DNA from: an uncultured Gammaproteobacteria bacterium
Lineage (GTDB): Bacteria; Pseudomonadota; Gammaproteobacteria; CAMYKB01
Length of the DNA: 62,056 nucleotides
Assembly (NCBI GenBank): GCA_947258875.1
Contig: CAMYKB010000022.1
Location: 1-62,056 of the forward strand
Direction: 5' to 3'
Below are positions 1 to 7,644 of this stretch, piece by piece. The notes beneath the pieces were generated by a model that saw only the letters and a list, made by a program, of their open reading frames with translations, made no database searches and was not told the DNA's origin. Position 1 is the stretch's first letter, and the number at the start of each line of letters is the position of its first letter. The translations under genes were made by a program, and so were the position numbers.

Positions 1-438
1 GTCCGAGTTGAATTGATTGTTAGGTGAAATTTTATCATTTAAATATTTATAAACTTCACCATGTAGTAATTTCCACTGTTTCTCGTAGCGGCTGAATTTA
101 TCCAATTTAGAATCACCAGAAAAGTACAGTACAATTCGTTTGCCCTGATAAATGACTTCAATGTATTTTGTAGGCTGGTGAAATTGGGCCGCATTATCTG
201 ATATTCCTTCAGATGCAAGATTGTTTGATGAAATAAAGAAGTTTTCTATTTCCTTGTTTTTATGATGAGTTAAGGCCTTGGCTTCTAATACTGTATGCGG
301 TTCACCTTTATAGCTTGCGACTCTAGATGGAATAAACCCGATACTAACTTCGTCGTATTTTAAATCTGTATCAGCGGAATCAGAAAATGAAGACTGAAAC
401 AAAGATAGACTTATACATACGATGTAGAAATATTTCAT
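1..438 (-). CDS. Secreted protein of unknown function (3' end outside window)
   Basis: The reverse strand is open from an ATG at 438 to the left edge, so the C-terminus is missing. The first ~20 residues form a signal peptide (MKYFYIVCISLSLFQSSFS), and the rest is a hydrophilic, lysine-rich domain with no motif I recognise. An AGGTG ribosome-binding site lies 4 bases before the ATG. Upstream, the gene is separated from its original 5' flank by the inverted-repeat element at 451-666, which may have replaced its promoter. AT-rich compared with the genes to its right. Function unknown; reality of the gene is supported by the signal peptide and RBS. Confidence 0.6.
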   Translation of the reverse strand, partial: MKYFYIVCISLSLFQSSFSDSADTDLKYDEVSIGFIPSRVASYKGEPHTVLEAKALTHHKNKEIENFFISSNNLASEGISDNAAQFHQPTKYIEVIYQGKRIVLYFSGDSKLDKFSRYEKQWKLLHGEVYKYLNDKISPNNQFNSD

Positions 439-450
439 CTTTCACCTAAC

Positions 451-666
451 GAGGCTGTAGAAAAACCTCAAAATTGGACAAATGTTCGCTCTTTATATAA
501 AAGCATAAAAGGTTAAGTCTATACGATATCTTCATGCAAACTCGATATAAGGCCGTATGCGTAGCATTTAAGGAGATAATATCCTGCGCTCAGGTTAATT
601 AATTTTAATCGCTTAAATCGGCCCACATTTTCATGTCGTGTCATTGTAGGGTTTTTCTACAGCCTC
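451..666. mobile_element. MITE-like element with 17-bp perfect terminal inverted repeats
   Basis: GAGGCTGTAGAAAAACC at 451-467 is repeated in perfect inverse at 650-666, bounding 216 bp with no reading frame. The trinucleotide AAC lies directly outside both ends (448-450 and 667-669), as expected of a 3-bp target duplication. The termini resemble those of IS5/IS1182-type elements, but this is from memory and no transposase is present. Best read as a non-autonomous element. Confidence 0.6.
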
Positions 667-826
667 AACAGTTTAATTAACGAGCCCCCGCGTCTCGTTA
701 TACATTTACAGTAAGATCTCGATTTTCAAGAAAATCATAACAATAAATCAATAGCGTGGCGATCTAGTGTCGCGTTATGCAGGGCAGATAAACCGTGATG
801 GGTTAGTAAAGGTGTTTTCGGAAGTG

Positions 827-857
827 TTTTGTGGCGTGAGAACGGCACGCCACAAAA
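827..857 (-). terminator. Rho-independent terminator-like hairpin
   Basis: A perfect 12-bp inverted repeat (TTTTGTGGCGTG at 827-838, complement at 846-857) with a 7-base loop lies about 70 bp after the stop of the cysteine-repeat gene. The stem is GC-rich at its top and A/T-rich at its base, so it could stop transcription on either strand. The remaining sequence 669-925 holds a short hairpin (TAACGAG, 678-700) and no gene I can support. Confidence 0.55.
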
Positions 858-925
858 ATCACGCCTGCTAGATCGGGCCTGGGTAATCATTGATTATCAG
901 TGGTTCCTTAGCTTGCACTACTGCA

Positions 926-1450
926 CTACTGCTGTACTGGTGCTTTGCACTGTTCCGGATTGGCTTTGCAGAACTCCATGCGTTCCCGCATCTGGGTTTT
1001 GAATTTTTCACACCATTGCGGGTCTTCGGTGCACTTTCTTTGTAGCTGTGCATATTTCTCTTTTTTCTGTTTACATTCTTCCGGATTTTCCATACACCAG
1101 GCCTCGGCACGCTCGCGCATGCCTTCAAATTCCTTGCGCTTTTGCTCACATTCCTGTGGGTTTTTCTTGCACCATTTCTTGAACTCGGCCTTGTGTTCCT
1201 GGAATTTTTTTGCCGCTTCCTTGCGCTGCTTGCACGGCTCGGGGTTGTCGTCACACCACTTCTCAAACTGTGCGCGTTGTTCCGCTATCCGCGCCTTGAC
1301 CGCCTCACATTTGACGGGCTCCTTGGCGCACATTTCCTTGAATTCCGCGGTATCCTCGATACGGTCCTCGGCCCATGCCGCGTTGAAAAGTGCCATTGAA
1401 AATAGCGTGATCAGGCCGAGAATTACGCGATAGTATTGCTTGTTAATCAT
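926..1450 (-). CDS. Secreted protein with six C-x6-C helical repeats
   Basis: 174 residues with a signal peptide (hydrophobic residues 8-27, ending AWA). The mature part is extremely charged (Lys/Glu/Arg/Gln) and helical. It carries six copies of a C-x2-[NDE]-P-x2-C motif, with cysteine pairs at 41/48, 66/73, 94/101, 119/126, 140/147 and 161/168, each usually preceded by an aromatic residue. Spacing between copies is 21-28 residues. Twelve cysteines in pairs, in an exported protein, suggest either a disulfide ladder or binding of metal or cofactor. I know of no named domain. It is transcribed in the same direction as the DsrE-like gene 55 bp upstream and ends before a hairpin. Function unknown. 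Confidence 0.8.
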   Translation of the reverse strand: MINKQYYRVILGLITLFSMALFNAAWAEDRIEDTAEFKEMCAKEPVKCEAVKARIAEQRAQFEKWCDDNPEPCKQRKEAAKKFQEHKAEFKKWCKKNPQECEQKRKEFEGMRERAEAWCMENPEECKQKKEKYAQLQRKCTEDPQWCEKFKTQMRERMEFCKANPEQCKAPVQQ

Positions 1451-1505
1451 GAGCTGGTGTCCTGTATCAAAAGTCTGCTGACAGGGCTGCAGGCATAGTG
1501 GCTGC

Positions 1506-1979
1506 TTACAAACGAATCAGCATATAACCGAGTTCGATGTATGAATTTATCTGTGCAGGTCCTGAAGGCGCCACATCCACATACTCTGGAAATGCTTCAG
1601 CATCAAGGCCATTCCATTCAGCGTATGTCCCGCACACATGGACATCCACGTCATCAGCAGTCAATGACTGTACTTTGCGGTGTTCGTTTTCATAATCCGC
1701 CTTGTTGTTTCGCGCCAGCGCAAACATTTCATTGCCGTGTGTGACCACCGCAATGGCCAGGTCGGGGTGGCGCGCCCGCAGATGCTCGATGTAGCCTTGT
1801 ACCTCGGGTATGGCCTCTGCAAGGTGGTCTTCATCACCGCTGACGATCTCAAATACAATACCGTCAGGTGGTTCACGGGCATCAATAATGGACTGTACCT
1901 GTGTCACAGCATCTTCGGCAAACAGTAACGAGCTGTAAAATAATGCGCAAATGGCGGCGCTAAGCTTAATTAGGTTCAT
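1506..1979 (-). CDS. Periplasmic DsrE-like protein
   Basis: About 157 residues: a signal peptide (MNLIKLSAAICALFYSSLLFA) and a small alpha/beta domain of the DsrE/DsrF-like type. It shows the family pattern of a beta-strand ending in a His-Gly turn (VVTHG) and a later VHVCG turn carrying one cysteine, then a C-terminal GY strand. Family members transfer or bind sulfane sulfur in the cytoplasm; exported versions are common but poorly characterised. The start at 1979 overlaps the stop of the upstream aldo-keto reductase as ATGA, implying translational coupling; an in-frame ATG at 1985 is the alternative. The sulfur role is inferred. Confidence 0.75.
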   Translation of the reverse strand: MNLIKLSAAICALFYSSLLFAEDAVTQVQSIIDAREPPDGIVFEIVSGDEDHLAEAIPEVQGYIEHLRARHPDLAIAVVTHGNEMFALARNNKADYENEHRKVQSLTADDVDVHVCGTYAEWNGLDAEAFPEYVDVAPSGPAQINSYIELGYMLIRL

Positions 1980-3013
1980 GGGCATGGATTGGCCTGGCTC
2001 TGGTGTATGGTTTCTATGTTTTGCAGTATGTCATCGGAGAGTTGGACCGCAAAACTCTCAATATTATCCCTGAGTTGCTGCATGGATGTTGCGCCTATGA
2101 TGGTGCTGGTGACAAATTCACGGCTATTGACGAAGGCCAGCGCCATTTGTGCCGGGTCCATACCGTGATCGCGCGCCAGTTCCACATATTGTGCGGTGGT
2201 CTTGAGGCCTTCGGGGTTATTGTAGCGTGTAAAACGTTCAAATAATGTCAGCCGGGCGCCTGGTGGTCTGGCGCCATCAAGGTATTTGCCACTCAGGACT
2301 CCGAAGCCCAACGGTGAATAGGCCAGCAATCCGGCCTGCTCCCGATGGGAGATTTCCGCGAGCCCGATTTCATACGTCCTGTTGAGCAGGTTATAAGGGT
2401 TCTGGATACTAACAATACGAGGCAGATCATAAGTTTCGGCCAGCCGCAAATATTCCATAGCGCCCCAGGGTGTCTCATTTGAGATTCCGATGTGTCGAAT
2501 CTTGCCTTGTATTACAAATTCAGACAACACGCGCAATGTTTCCTCGATAGTAATGGCGTCGTCCTGTTCTTTATGTGTATAGCCAAGCTTGCCAAAATAG
2601 TTGGTATCGCGTTCAGGCCAGTGTAGTTGATAGAGATCGATGTAGTCAGTTTGCAGCCTGAGCAGGCTGTCATTTAGGGCGTTTTCAATGTGTTGTTTAT
2701 TAAGCTGCGGGCCGCCGCGTAAATAACTCATCCAGTCTGCAGGACCGACGACCTTGGATGCGATGACCAATTTATCGCGGTCGATGCGGCGCTTTAACCA
2801 ACTACCAATGTATTGTTCAGTGAGTCCTTGCGTCTCAGCACGCGGCGGGACCGGATACATTTCAGCCGTATCAATAAAGTTAATGCCGTGTTCTACTGCA
2901 AAATCTAATTGTTCATGCGCCTCGGCCTCGGTGTTTTGTTCGCCATAGGTCATGGTGCCCAGACAAATCAGGCTGACGTCGATATCGGTGTAGCCGAGTC
3001 GGCGATATAGCAT
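1976..3013 (-). CDS. tas: Tas-type NADP(H)-dependent aldo-keto reductase
   Basis: 345 residues, full length and clearly similar to E. coli Tas along the whole chain (GTMTYGEQN, AEMYPVPPRAETQGLTE, QNPYNLLNR). It is a cytoplasmic TIM-barrel oxidoreductase using NADPH. The catalytic tetrad of the family is visible as Asp48, Tyr53, Lys87 and His131. Its physiological substrate is not established; E. coli Tas was found through suppression of a tyrosine auxotrophy. It is the first gene of a two-gene unit with the DsrE-like protein (4-base overlap), and the cysteine-repeat gene may belong to the same unit. Confidence 0.92.
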   Translation of the reverse strand: MLYRRLGYTDIDVSLICLGTMTYGEQNTEAEAHEQLDFAVEHGINFIDTAEMYPVPPRAETQGLTEQYIGSWLKRRIDRDKLVIASKVVGPADWMSYLRGGPQLNKQHIENALNDSLLRLQTDYIDLYQLHWPERDTNYFGKLGYTHKEQDDAITIEETLRVLSEFVIQGKIRHIGISNETPWGAMEYLRLAETYDLPRIVSIQNPYNLLNRTYEIGLAEISHREQAGLLAYSPLGFGVLSGKYLDGARPPGARLTLFERFTRYNNPEGLKTTAQYVELARDHGMDPAQMALAFVNSREFVTSTIIGATSMQQLRDNIESFAVQLSDDILQNIETIHQSQANPCP

Positions 3014-3191
3014 AAGATTAGTTCCTGAAGTTATGGCGTTTTGATGCTAAATCAACGAATCGTCAATTACACACGTAATGCCTATATTGTCCAATAACGC
3101 GCTGCCAATAACCAACTTCAATCCAGCGACCGAATTTCTTGGCCATTTCCAGCAGGTGCGCAACTTCGATGTTTATAGCATTATTAATAAT

Positions 3192-4310
3192 TCAAGAAAA
3201 TAACGTCAACACACCCGTATAACCGTATAAACGATTATGGAAGATTTCGCCGTTGGCGAAAAAACCCGCCAGTGGAAAATCACCCAGTTCATCACGAATA
3301 AACTTGAGCTCTTCAGAATTTTCGCCAAACTGGTAACGGCCGCGGCCCAAGCAGGAATAATAGAGGCCGCCACGAGGCGTATGTCCCATGCGGTTCTTGA
3401 TGTTATGCAACATGCGCAGCATGTCTTCGCGTGCGCTGTTTCCATCTCGGCGGCAAAACATGATTTCCTGACCTTCGTTTAACATATCACCGATGGCCAC
3501 ATATTTTTTCCTGGGGTCGATACCCACCAGGTTGCGCACCATGTAATCGTTGGTGTCAGAGCCTTGAATAGGCAGCCCAGCAAAGATGTAACCGGCAACG
3601 CGGGTCAGGTCCTTGGCGAGCACCTCGCCGATATCATCATTGAAGACGTCGAGGGCGGGATGACCATCGATTTCGAAAATGGTGTTGCGTTCGCAGGATG
3701 TAATGACGTGTTTACCGGCTATGGGAACGCAACCTTGTGTATGGCCTGTTACAACAGGCACATCATCGGAGAACAATACACCACTAACGCCGCCCGTGGT
3801 CGGCTGGTCGGCAATCTGTACATTTATATCATTGGATGATGTCAAACCGCCGACAAAGAATGCTCCGGGGACTACGGCAGCCAGGCGATTGATCAATTGT
3901 GGTGTCACAGGGTTAGTCGGGTCGCCGTGCAGGACACCGAAATGTGAAGCATGCTGTCGGTACCAGGTGTTTTGTGCACCCGTAAAGGCTTCAATACCGG
4001 TACGCTGGTTAGGTATGTTCAGAAAGGAGTCATCCGGGAATTTTGCCAGCATTACGACCAGTGCAGGTTGTTCGTAGTATTCTGTGGCGGTGGTGCAAAT
4101 GCCCATGCCTGTTGTGCCCGTCCAGTGTTCTACGCCGGTCGCTTCACGCAGCCTGTTAAGGATATGACCAAGCTCGGCGCTTAGGATATCGGTGGTGTAG
4201 ACAAAGCCCAGATTGGCGTAAGAGTTGACAGGCCCCAACTGCTCCAGGCAATCATCTACCAGATGATCGGCGTCACCGCCACTGCTATGTCCAAGCTGAA
4301 AAGCGCGCAT
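3192..4310 (-). CDS. FIST domain signalling protein
   Basis: 372 residues with the FIST N domain (roughly 25-215) and FIST C domain (roughly 220-355), including the typical end LYGYTGVLTLF. The family is thought to be an intracellular sensory module for small ligands, perhaps amino acids, often fused or adjacent to histidine kinases and GGDEF proteins; no output domain is fused here. It stands alone between the terminator of cbbP and a small gap before tas. Interestingly its frame stays open for 42 codons after the TGA stop (3191-3063). Cytoplasmic; no signal peptide. Confidence 0.85.
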   Translation of the reverse strand: MRAFQLGHSSGGDADHLVDDCLEQLGPVNSYANLGFVYTTDILSAELGHILNRLREATGVEHWTGTTGMGICTTATEYYEQPALVVMLAKFPDDSFLNIPNQRTGIEAFTGAQNTWYRQHASHFGVLHGDPTNPVTPQLINRLAAVVPGAFFVGGLTSSNDINVQIADQPTTGGVSGVLFSDDVPVVTGHTQGCVPIAGKHVITSCERNTIFEIDGHPALDVFNDDIGEVLAKDLTRVAGYIFAGLPIQGSDTNDYMVRNLVGIDPRKKYVAIGDMLNEGQEIMFCRRDGNSAREDMLRMLHNIKNRMGHTPRGGLYYSCLGRGRYQFGENSEELKFIRDELGDFPLAGFFANGEIFHNRLYGYTGVLTLFS

Positions 4311-4360
4311 GGCATCAGTATGCCGTCAGTTTGAATTTCAGTACAAGGCCCTATGTGAAT

Positions 4361-4393
4361 AAAAAAGCCCCTGCTGCTGGCAGAGGCTTTTTG
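4361..4393 (-). terminator. Terminator of phosphoribulokinase gene
   Basis: AAAAGCCcCTGC / GCAGaGGCTTTTT hairpin with a 5-base loop and T-rich flanks on both strands, 23 bp beyond the cbbP stop. It separates cbbP from the FIST gene, so the FIST promoter should lie in 4311-4360. Confidence 0.8.
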
Positions 4394-4415
4394 TTGCAGT
4401 AAACGGCAGCGCAGC

Positions 4416-5309
4416 TTACTTTTTGCTATTGGTGATCATTTCATGAATGATGGGAGTGAGGATGATTTCCATGGCAAATCCCATCTTGCCGCCGGGCACC
4501 ACGATGGAGTTACGGCGTGACATGAATGAATTATGAATCATGTTAAGCAGGTACGGAAAATCGACATCAAATTTTACCGGGTCCTTGAAACGAACGATGA
4601 CAAAACTCTCGTCGGGTGTCGGGATGTCGCGTGCAATGAACGGATTAGATGTGTCAACCGTCGGTACGCGCTGAAAATTGATGTCGGAATAACCAAACTG
4701 CGGAGTAATAAAGTTCATGTAATCCGGCATGCGGCGCAGGATGGTGTCGGCGATTTCATCTGCCGAATAACCGCGCTCGGCATTGTCACGGTGAATTTTT
4801 TGAATCCACTCCAGATTGACGATAGGCACGACGCCTACGCCCAGATCGACATGCTGGGCAGCATCGGCGTTGTTGGTCTTTACCAGCCCGTGCAGCCCTT
4901 CATAAAACATCAGGTCGGTGCCAGCGGGAATGCCCTCCCAGGGTGTGAATTCACCGGCTTTTTGGTCGCAGCCCAGGCGGGCATTGTGCTCGGCGGCCTC
5001 GTCGTCATTGTGTAGGTAATAGCGTTTCTCACCACCACCATTGTTGCTGTAGTTGCCAAACAATTCTTCGAGTTTGTCGAACAAATTGGCATTTTCACCA
5101 AAGTGACTGAAGAAGTTGTTACCCGCGGCCTCTTGCTTCTGCATTTCGGCCTTCATATCGATACGACTGTAACGATGAAAGCTGTCGCCCTCGATGATCG
5201 CAGGGGTGATCTGTTCGCGTTCGAAGATATGTTCAAAGGCGCGCTTGACGGTCGAGGTTCCAGCGCCCGAAGAGCCGGTCACCGCCACGATGGGGTGTTT
5301 TCTGGACAT
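4416..5309 (-). CDS. cbbP: Phosphoribulokinase
   Basis: 297 residues, the length of the octameric proteobacterial class. The enzyme phosphorylates ribulose 5-phosphate with ATP to give the RuBisCO substrate and is specific to the Calvin-Benson cycle. The P-loop GSSGAGTST is at residues 12-20. Signature stretches IEGDSFHR, FYEGLHG, VNLEWIQKIHRD, DINFQRVP and VDTSNPFIA match the Rhodobacter enzyme. A strong RBS (AGGAG) precedes the ATG. It is monocistronic with its own terminator. RuBisCO is not in this window, but the adjoining SulP/NhaD transport genes fit a role in inorganic-carbon supply. Confidence 0.95.
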   Translation of the reverse strand: MSRKHPIVAVTGSSGAGTSTVKRAFEHIFEREQITPAIIEGDSFHRYSRIDMKAEMQKQEAAGNNFFSHFGENANLFDKLEELFGNYSNNGGGEKRYYLHNDDEAAEHNARLGCDQKAGEFTPWEGIPAGTDLMFYEGLHGLVKTNNADAAQHVDLGVGVVPIVNLEWIQKIHRDNAERGYSADEIADTILRRMPDYMNFITPQFGYSDINFQRVPTVDTSNPFIARDIPTPDESFVIVRFKDPVKFDVDFPYLLNMIHNSFMSRRNSIVVPGGKMGFAMEIILTPIIHEMITNSKK

Positions 5310-5510
5310 GAGTGTTTCTCCTAAACTATATAATTATCAATAAATTGCTGTTGGCGAGCCTCGAGGCCATAATGCTAGACCGCAAACATGGGCCATAAAG
5401 TCGGGCATTCTACCCGAATATGGGTTTGTCAGTCAGACGCCATTAGTAATAGGTGTTGTTCGGTCATCATTATCAATCAGGATGGCTGCATGCTTGAGGG
5501 CCTCTATACG

Positions 5511-5924
5511 TCAATCATGCCCCAGTAACGGGCCAATTTGTAGCAAGATAATGATGACACCGATGCTGCTCATGAAACCTGAGAGCACCGGGTGCGGTAT
5601 TAAATTGATATCTTTACCGAGTTTTAAAATACCCAGCAGAACTTGAAATAGCCCGCCCATAATGACAACGGCGAATGCCAACGCCGGTCCGGCAACGGGG
5701 TCCCGCCCTGTGAGGCAGGTAAAAATTCCGGCCATCACCACGGTCATCGGGCCCATAGGGCCGGAGACCTGTGCGCCAGTGCCGACGAAGATTGCATCAT
5801 AAAGACCTGCGCCGGACGCGACACCGAAGGCCAGCGCCAGGGGCAAGACTACTACGGCAGCGGTTAGCCCACCATAAATATCGTCGTGCAGATTGTTGAA
5901 CTCCAGATTCTGGACAAACTTCAT
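5511..5924 (-). pseudogene. Truncated SulP-family anion transporter
   Basis: About 137 residues matching only the N-terminal third of SulP permeases of the BicA/SulP type (GGLTAAVVVLPLALAFGVASGAG, then SGPMGPMTVVMAGI and PHPVLSGFMSSIGVIIIL). Full-length relatives have ~500-600 residues with a STAS domain. In addition about eight residues (the usual FFAALFGG helix) are missing between IFVG and TGAQ, so even the preserved part is internally deleted. The frame stops just after GPLLGHD. Probably non-functional remnant; a small expressed membrane peptide cannot be excluded. It lies between cbbP and nhaD on the same strand; in cyanobacteria SulP proteins of this sort import bicarbonate with Na+. 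Confidence 0.75.
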
Positions 5925-6021
5925 CTCGATGTGCCCCGAGTTGGTTTTTCTAGGGTGTTCACACAAAGCATCGTATTATGTCACAGCCCACTCGCTGGCT
6001 GTGGTACCAAGTATTCCGAGC

Positions 6022-7458
6022 TCAGAACATACCGGCGTTAAGCCACATATGTACCAGGATACTGGCGGCATAACCCAGCGCAATCACCGGTGTCCATTTC
6101 AAATGACTCATGAAGGTGTATTTACCACGCGCCTGACCCATCAATGCCACACCGGCAGCGGAACCGACCGACAGCAGGCTGCCGCCCACTCCTGCGGTCA
6201 GGGTTACCAGCAGCCACTGGCCGGTCGACATGTCAGGACTCATGGTCAGTACCGCGAACATGACGGGGATATTATCAACAATGGAAGACAATACACCGAC
6301 CGCGATATTGGCCGGGGTAGCACCCCATTGGGTGTACATAACCTCGGAAGTCAGCGTGAGATAACCCATGAAGCCCAGGCCGCCGACGCACATCACCACG
6401 CCGTAGAAGAATAACAAGGTGTCCCATTCCGAACGCGCGATCTTGCTGAAGACATCAAAGGGCACCAGCTCGCCCATTTTGTCGTCGGCCTCGGGATCGT
6501 CTAGCTTGGGAGCAAACTTGCAGGCGATGCGGTTTTTCAGGCAGCTCAACTTGAGGAAAAAACCGAACAGTTGCAGATAACCCAGTCCGGTCAGCATACC
6601 CAGCACCGGAGGCAGGTGTAAAAACGTATGGAAAGACACTGCAGTCACGATGGTAAGCAAGAAGAAGGTAATAATACGCTTTGCGCCGCGCTTCATTTCC
6701 ACGACCTCGTCGCTGGCGGCCGGGTTTTCCTGCGGGATAGCGAAGTGCATGATGGCGGCAGGCACGACGAAGTTGACCAGTGACGGAATAAACAGGTGGA
6801 AGAAGGTGCTGAAGTCCACCATGCCCTTTTGCCATACCATCAGGGTGGTGATGTCACCAAACGGGCTGAAGGCGCCACCGGCATTGGCGGCGACCACAAT
6901 GTTGATACAGGCTACCGACACAAAGCGAATATTGTCACCGCCTACTGCCAGCACCACAGCGCACATGAGTAACGCAGTGGTGAGATTATCAGCCACAGGT
7001 GAGATGAAGAACGCCAAAAAGCCTGTCAACCAGAACAACGTGCGGAAACTGAAACCCTTGCGGACCAGCCATGAACGCAGGGCATCGAATACCTGGCGTT
7101 CATCCATGGCGTTGATATAGGTCATCGCCACCAGCAGGAACAACATCAGTTCGGCATATTCGAGCAGGTTATGGCGCGCCGCCTGTTCGGCGGCGTGATC
7201 AATGCCATTATTGGCATACACCAGGGCAATCAGTGCCCAAATAATACCGGCCGCAATGATCACCGGTTTGGATTTTCGCAGGTGGGTGTATTCTTCGGCG
7301 ATCACCAGCAGGTAGGCGAATACGAACACGCCTAGCGCGACAAAGCCCACCGTGTGTGTGGTGAGATCGAGGTGTTCAGTAGTATTTCCACCCGCCAGGG
7401 CGATGCCGGGTAATGCCAGGGGAAGCAGCGAAGCTGCCAGCGTCAAGATTAATTTCAC
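6022..7458 (-). CDS. nhaD: NhaD-type Na+/H+ antiporter
   Basis: 478 residues, full length, about a dozen hydrophobic segments after an N-terminal signal-like helix. It belongs to the ion-transporter superfamily and exchanges cytoplasmic Na+ (or Li+) for protons, mainly in marine and alkaliphilic bacteria. Conserved family stretches seen: SPVADNLTTALL, NAGGAFSPFGDITTLMVW, SSIVDNIPVMFAVL and GVGGSLLSVGSAAGVALMG. The acidic residues in these repeats are the likely ion site. It sits between a SulP remnant and an SLC13 permease, suggesting that Na+ extrusion is coupled to Na+-driven anion uptake in this block. No obvious terminator follows it. Confidence 0.93.
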   Translation of the reverse strand: MKLILTLAASLLPLALPGIALAGGNTTEHLDLTTHTVGFVALGVFVFAYLLVIAEEYTHLRKSKPVIIAAGIIWALIALVYANNGIDHAAEQAARHNLLEYAELMLFLLVAMTYINAMDERQVFDALRSWLVRKGFSFRTLFWLTGFLAFFISPVADNLTTALLMCAVVLAVGGDNIRFVSVACINIVVAANAGGAFSPFGDITTLMVWQKGMVDFSTFFHLFIPSLVNFVVPAAIMHFAIPQENPAASDEVVEMKRGAKRIITFFLLTIVTAVSFHTFLHLPPVLGMLTGLGYLQLFGFFLKLSCLKNRIACKFAPKLDDPEADDKMGELVPFDVFSKIARSEWDTLLFFYGVVMCVGGLGFMGYLTLTSEVMYTQWGATPANIAVGVLSSIVDNIPVMFAVLTMSPDMSTGQWLLVTLTAGVGGSLLSVGSAAGVALMGQARGKYTFMSHLKWTPVIALGYAASILVHMWLNAGMF

Positions 7459-7567
7459 GTTAGTTATTCCGGAGCTCGCTTTATAACGAGCGTGTTGTAT
7501 TTAAGAAACTTCTGAAAAGTCGTCCATGATATTTCCAGAGGCGAAAACCGGAAATGCGATTTTCGTT

Positions 7568-7596
7568 ATTTTCAATCATTTGTATGATTGGAAAAT
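7568..7596 (-). terminator. AT-rich hairpin after the SLC13 permease gene
   Basis: ATTTTC-AATCAT pairs with ATGATTG-GAAAAT around a 4-base loop, 49 bp beyond the stop of the SLC13 permease and upstream of nhaD. The stem is AT-rich and the T-run is short, so it is a weak terminator or a processing signal. Confidence 0.4.
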
Positions 7597-7644
7597 GGCG
7601 GCACGTCCGTGTGTCGCAGGAGCCTCGACTTGATCAGAGGTTCC

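Noticed and set aside
441-700. Integron gene cassette with attC site
   Set aside because: GTTAGGT before the gene and the TAACGAG/CTCGTTA hairpin resemble attC boundaries, but no complete R''-L''-L'-R' structure and no integrase are present.
945-1433. Forward frame rich in Cys/His/Ser opposite the cysteine-repeat gene
   Set aside because: It is the antisense shadow of a well-supported gene with signal peptide and repeats.
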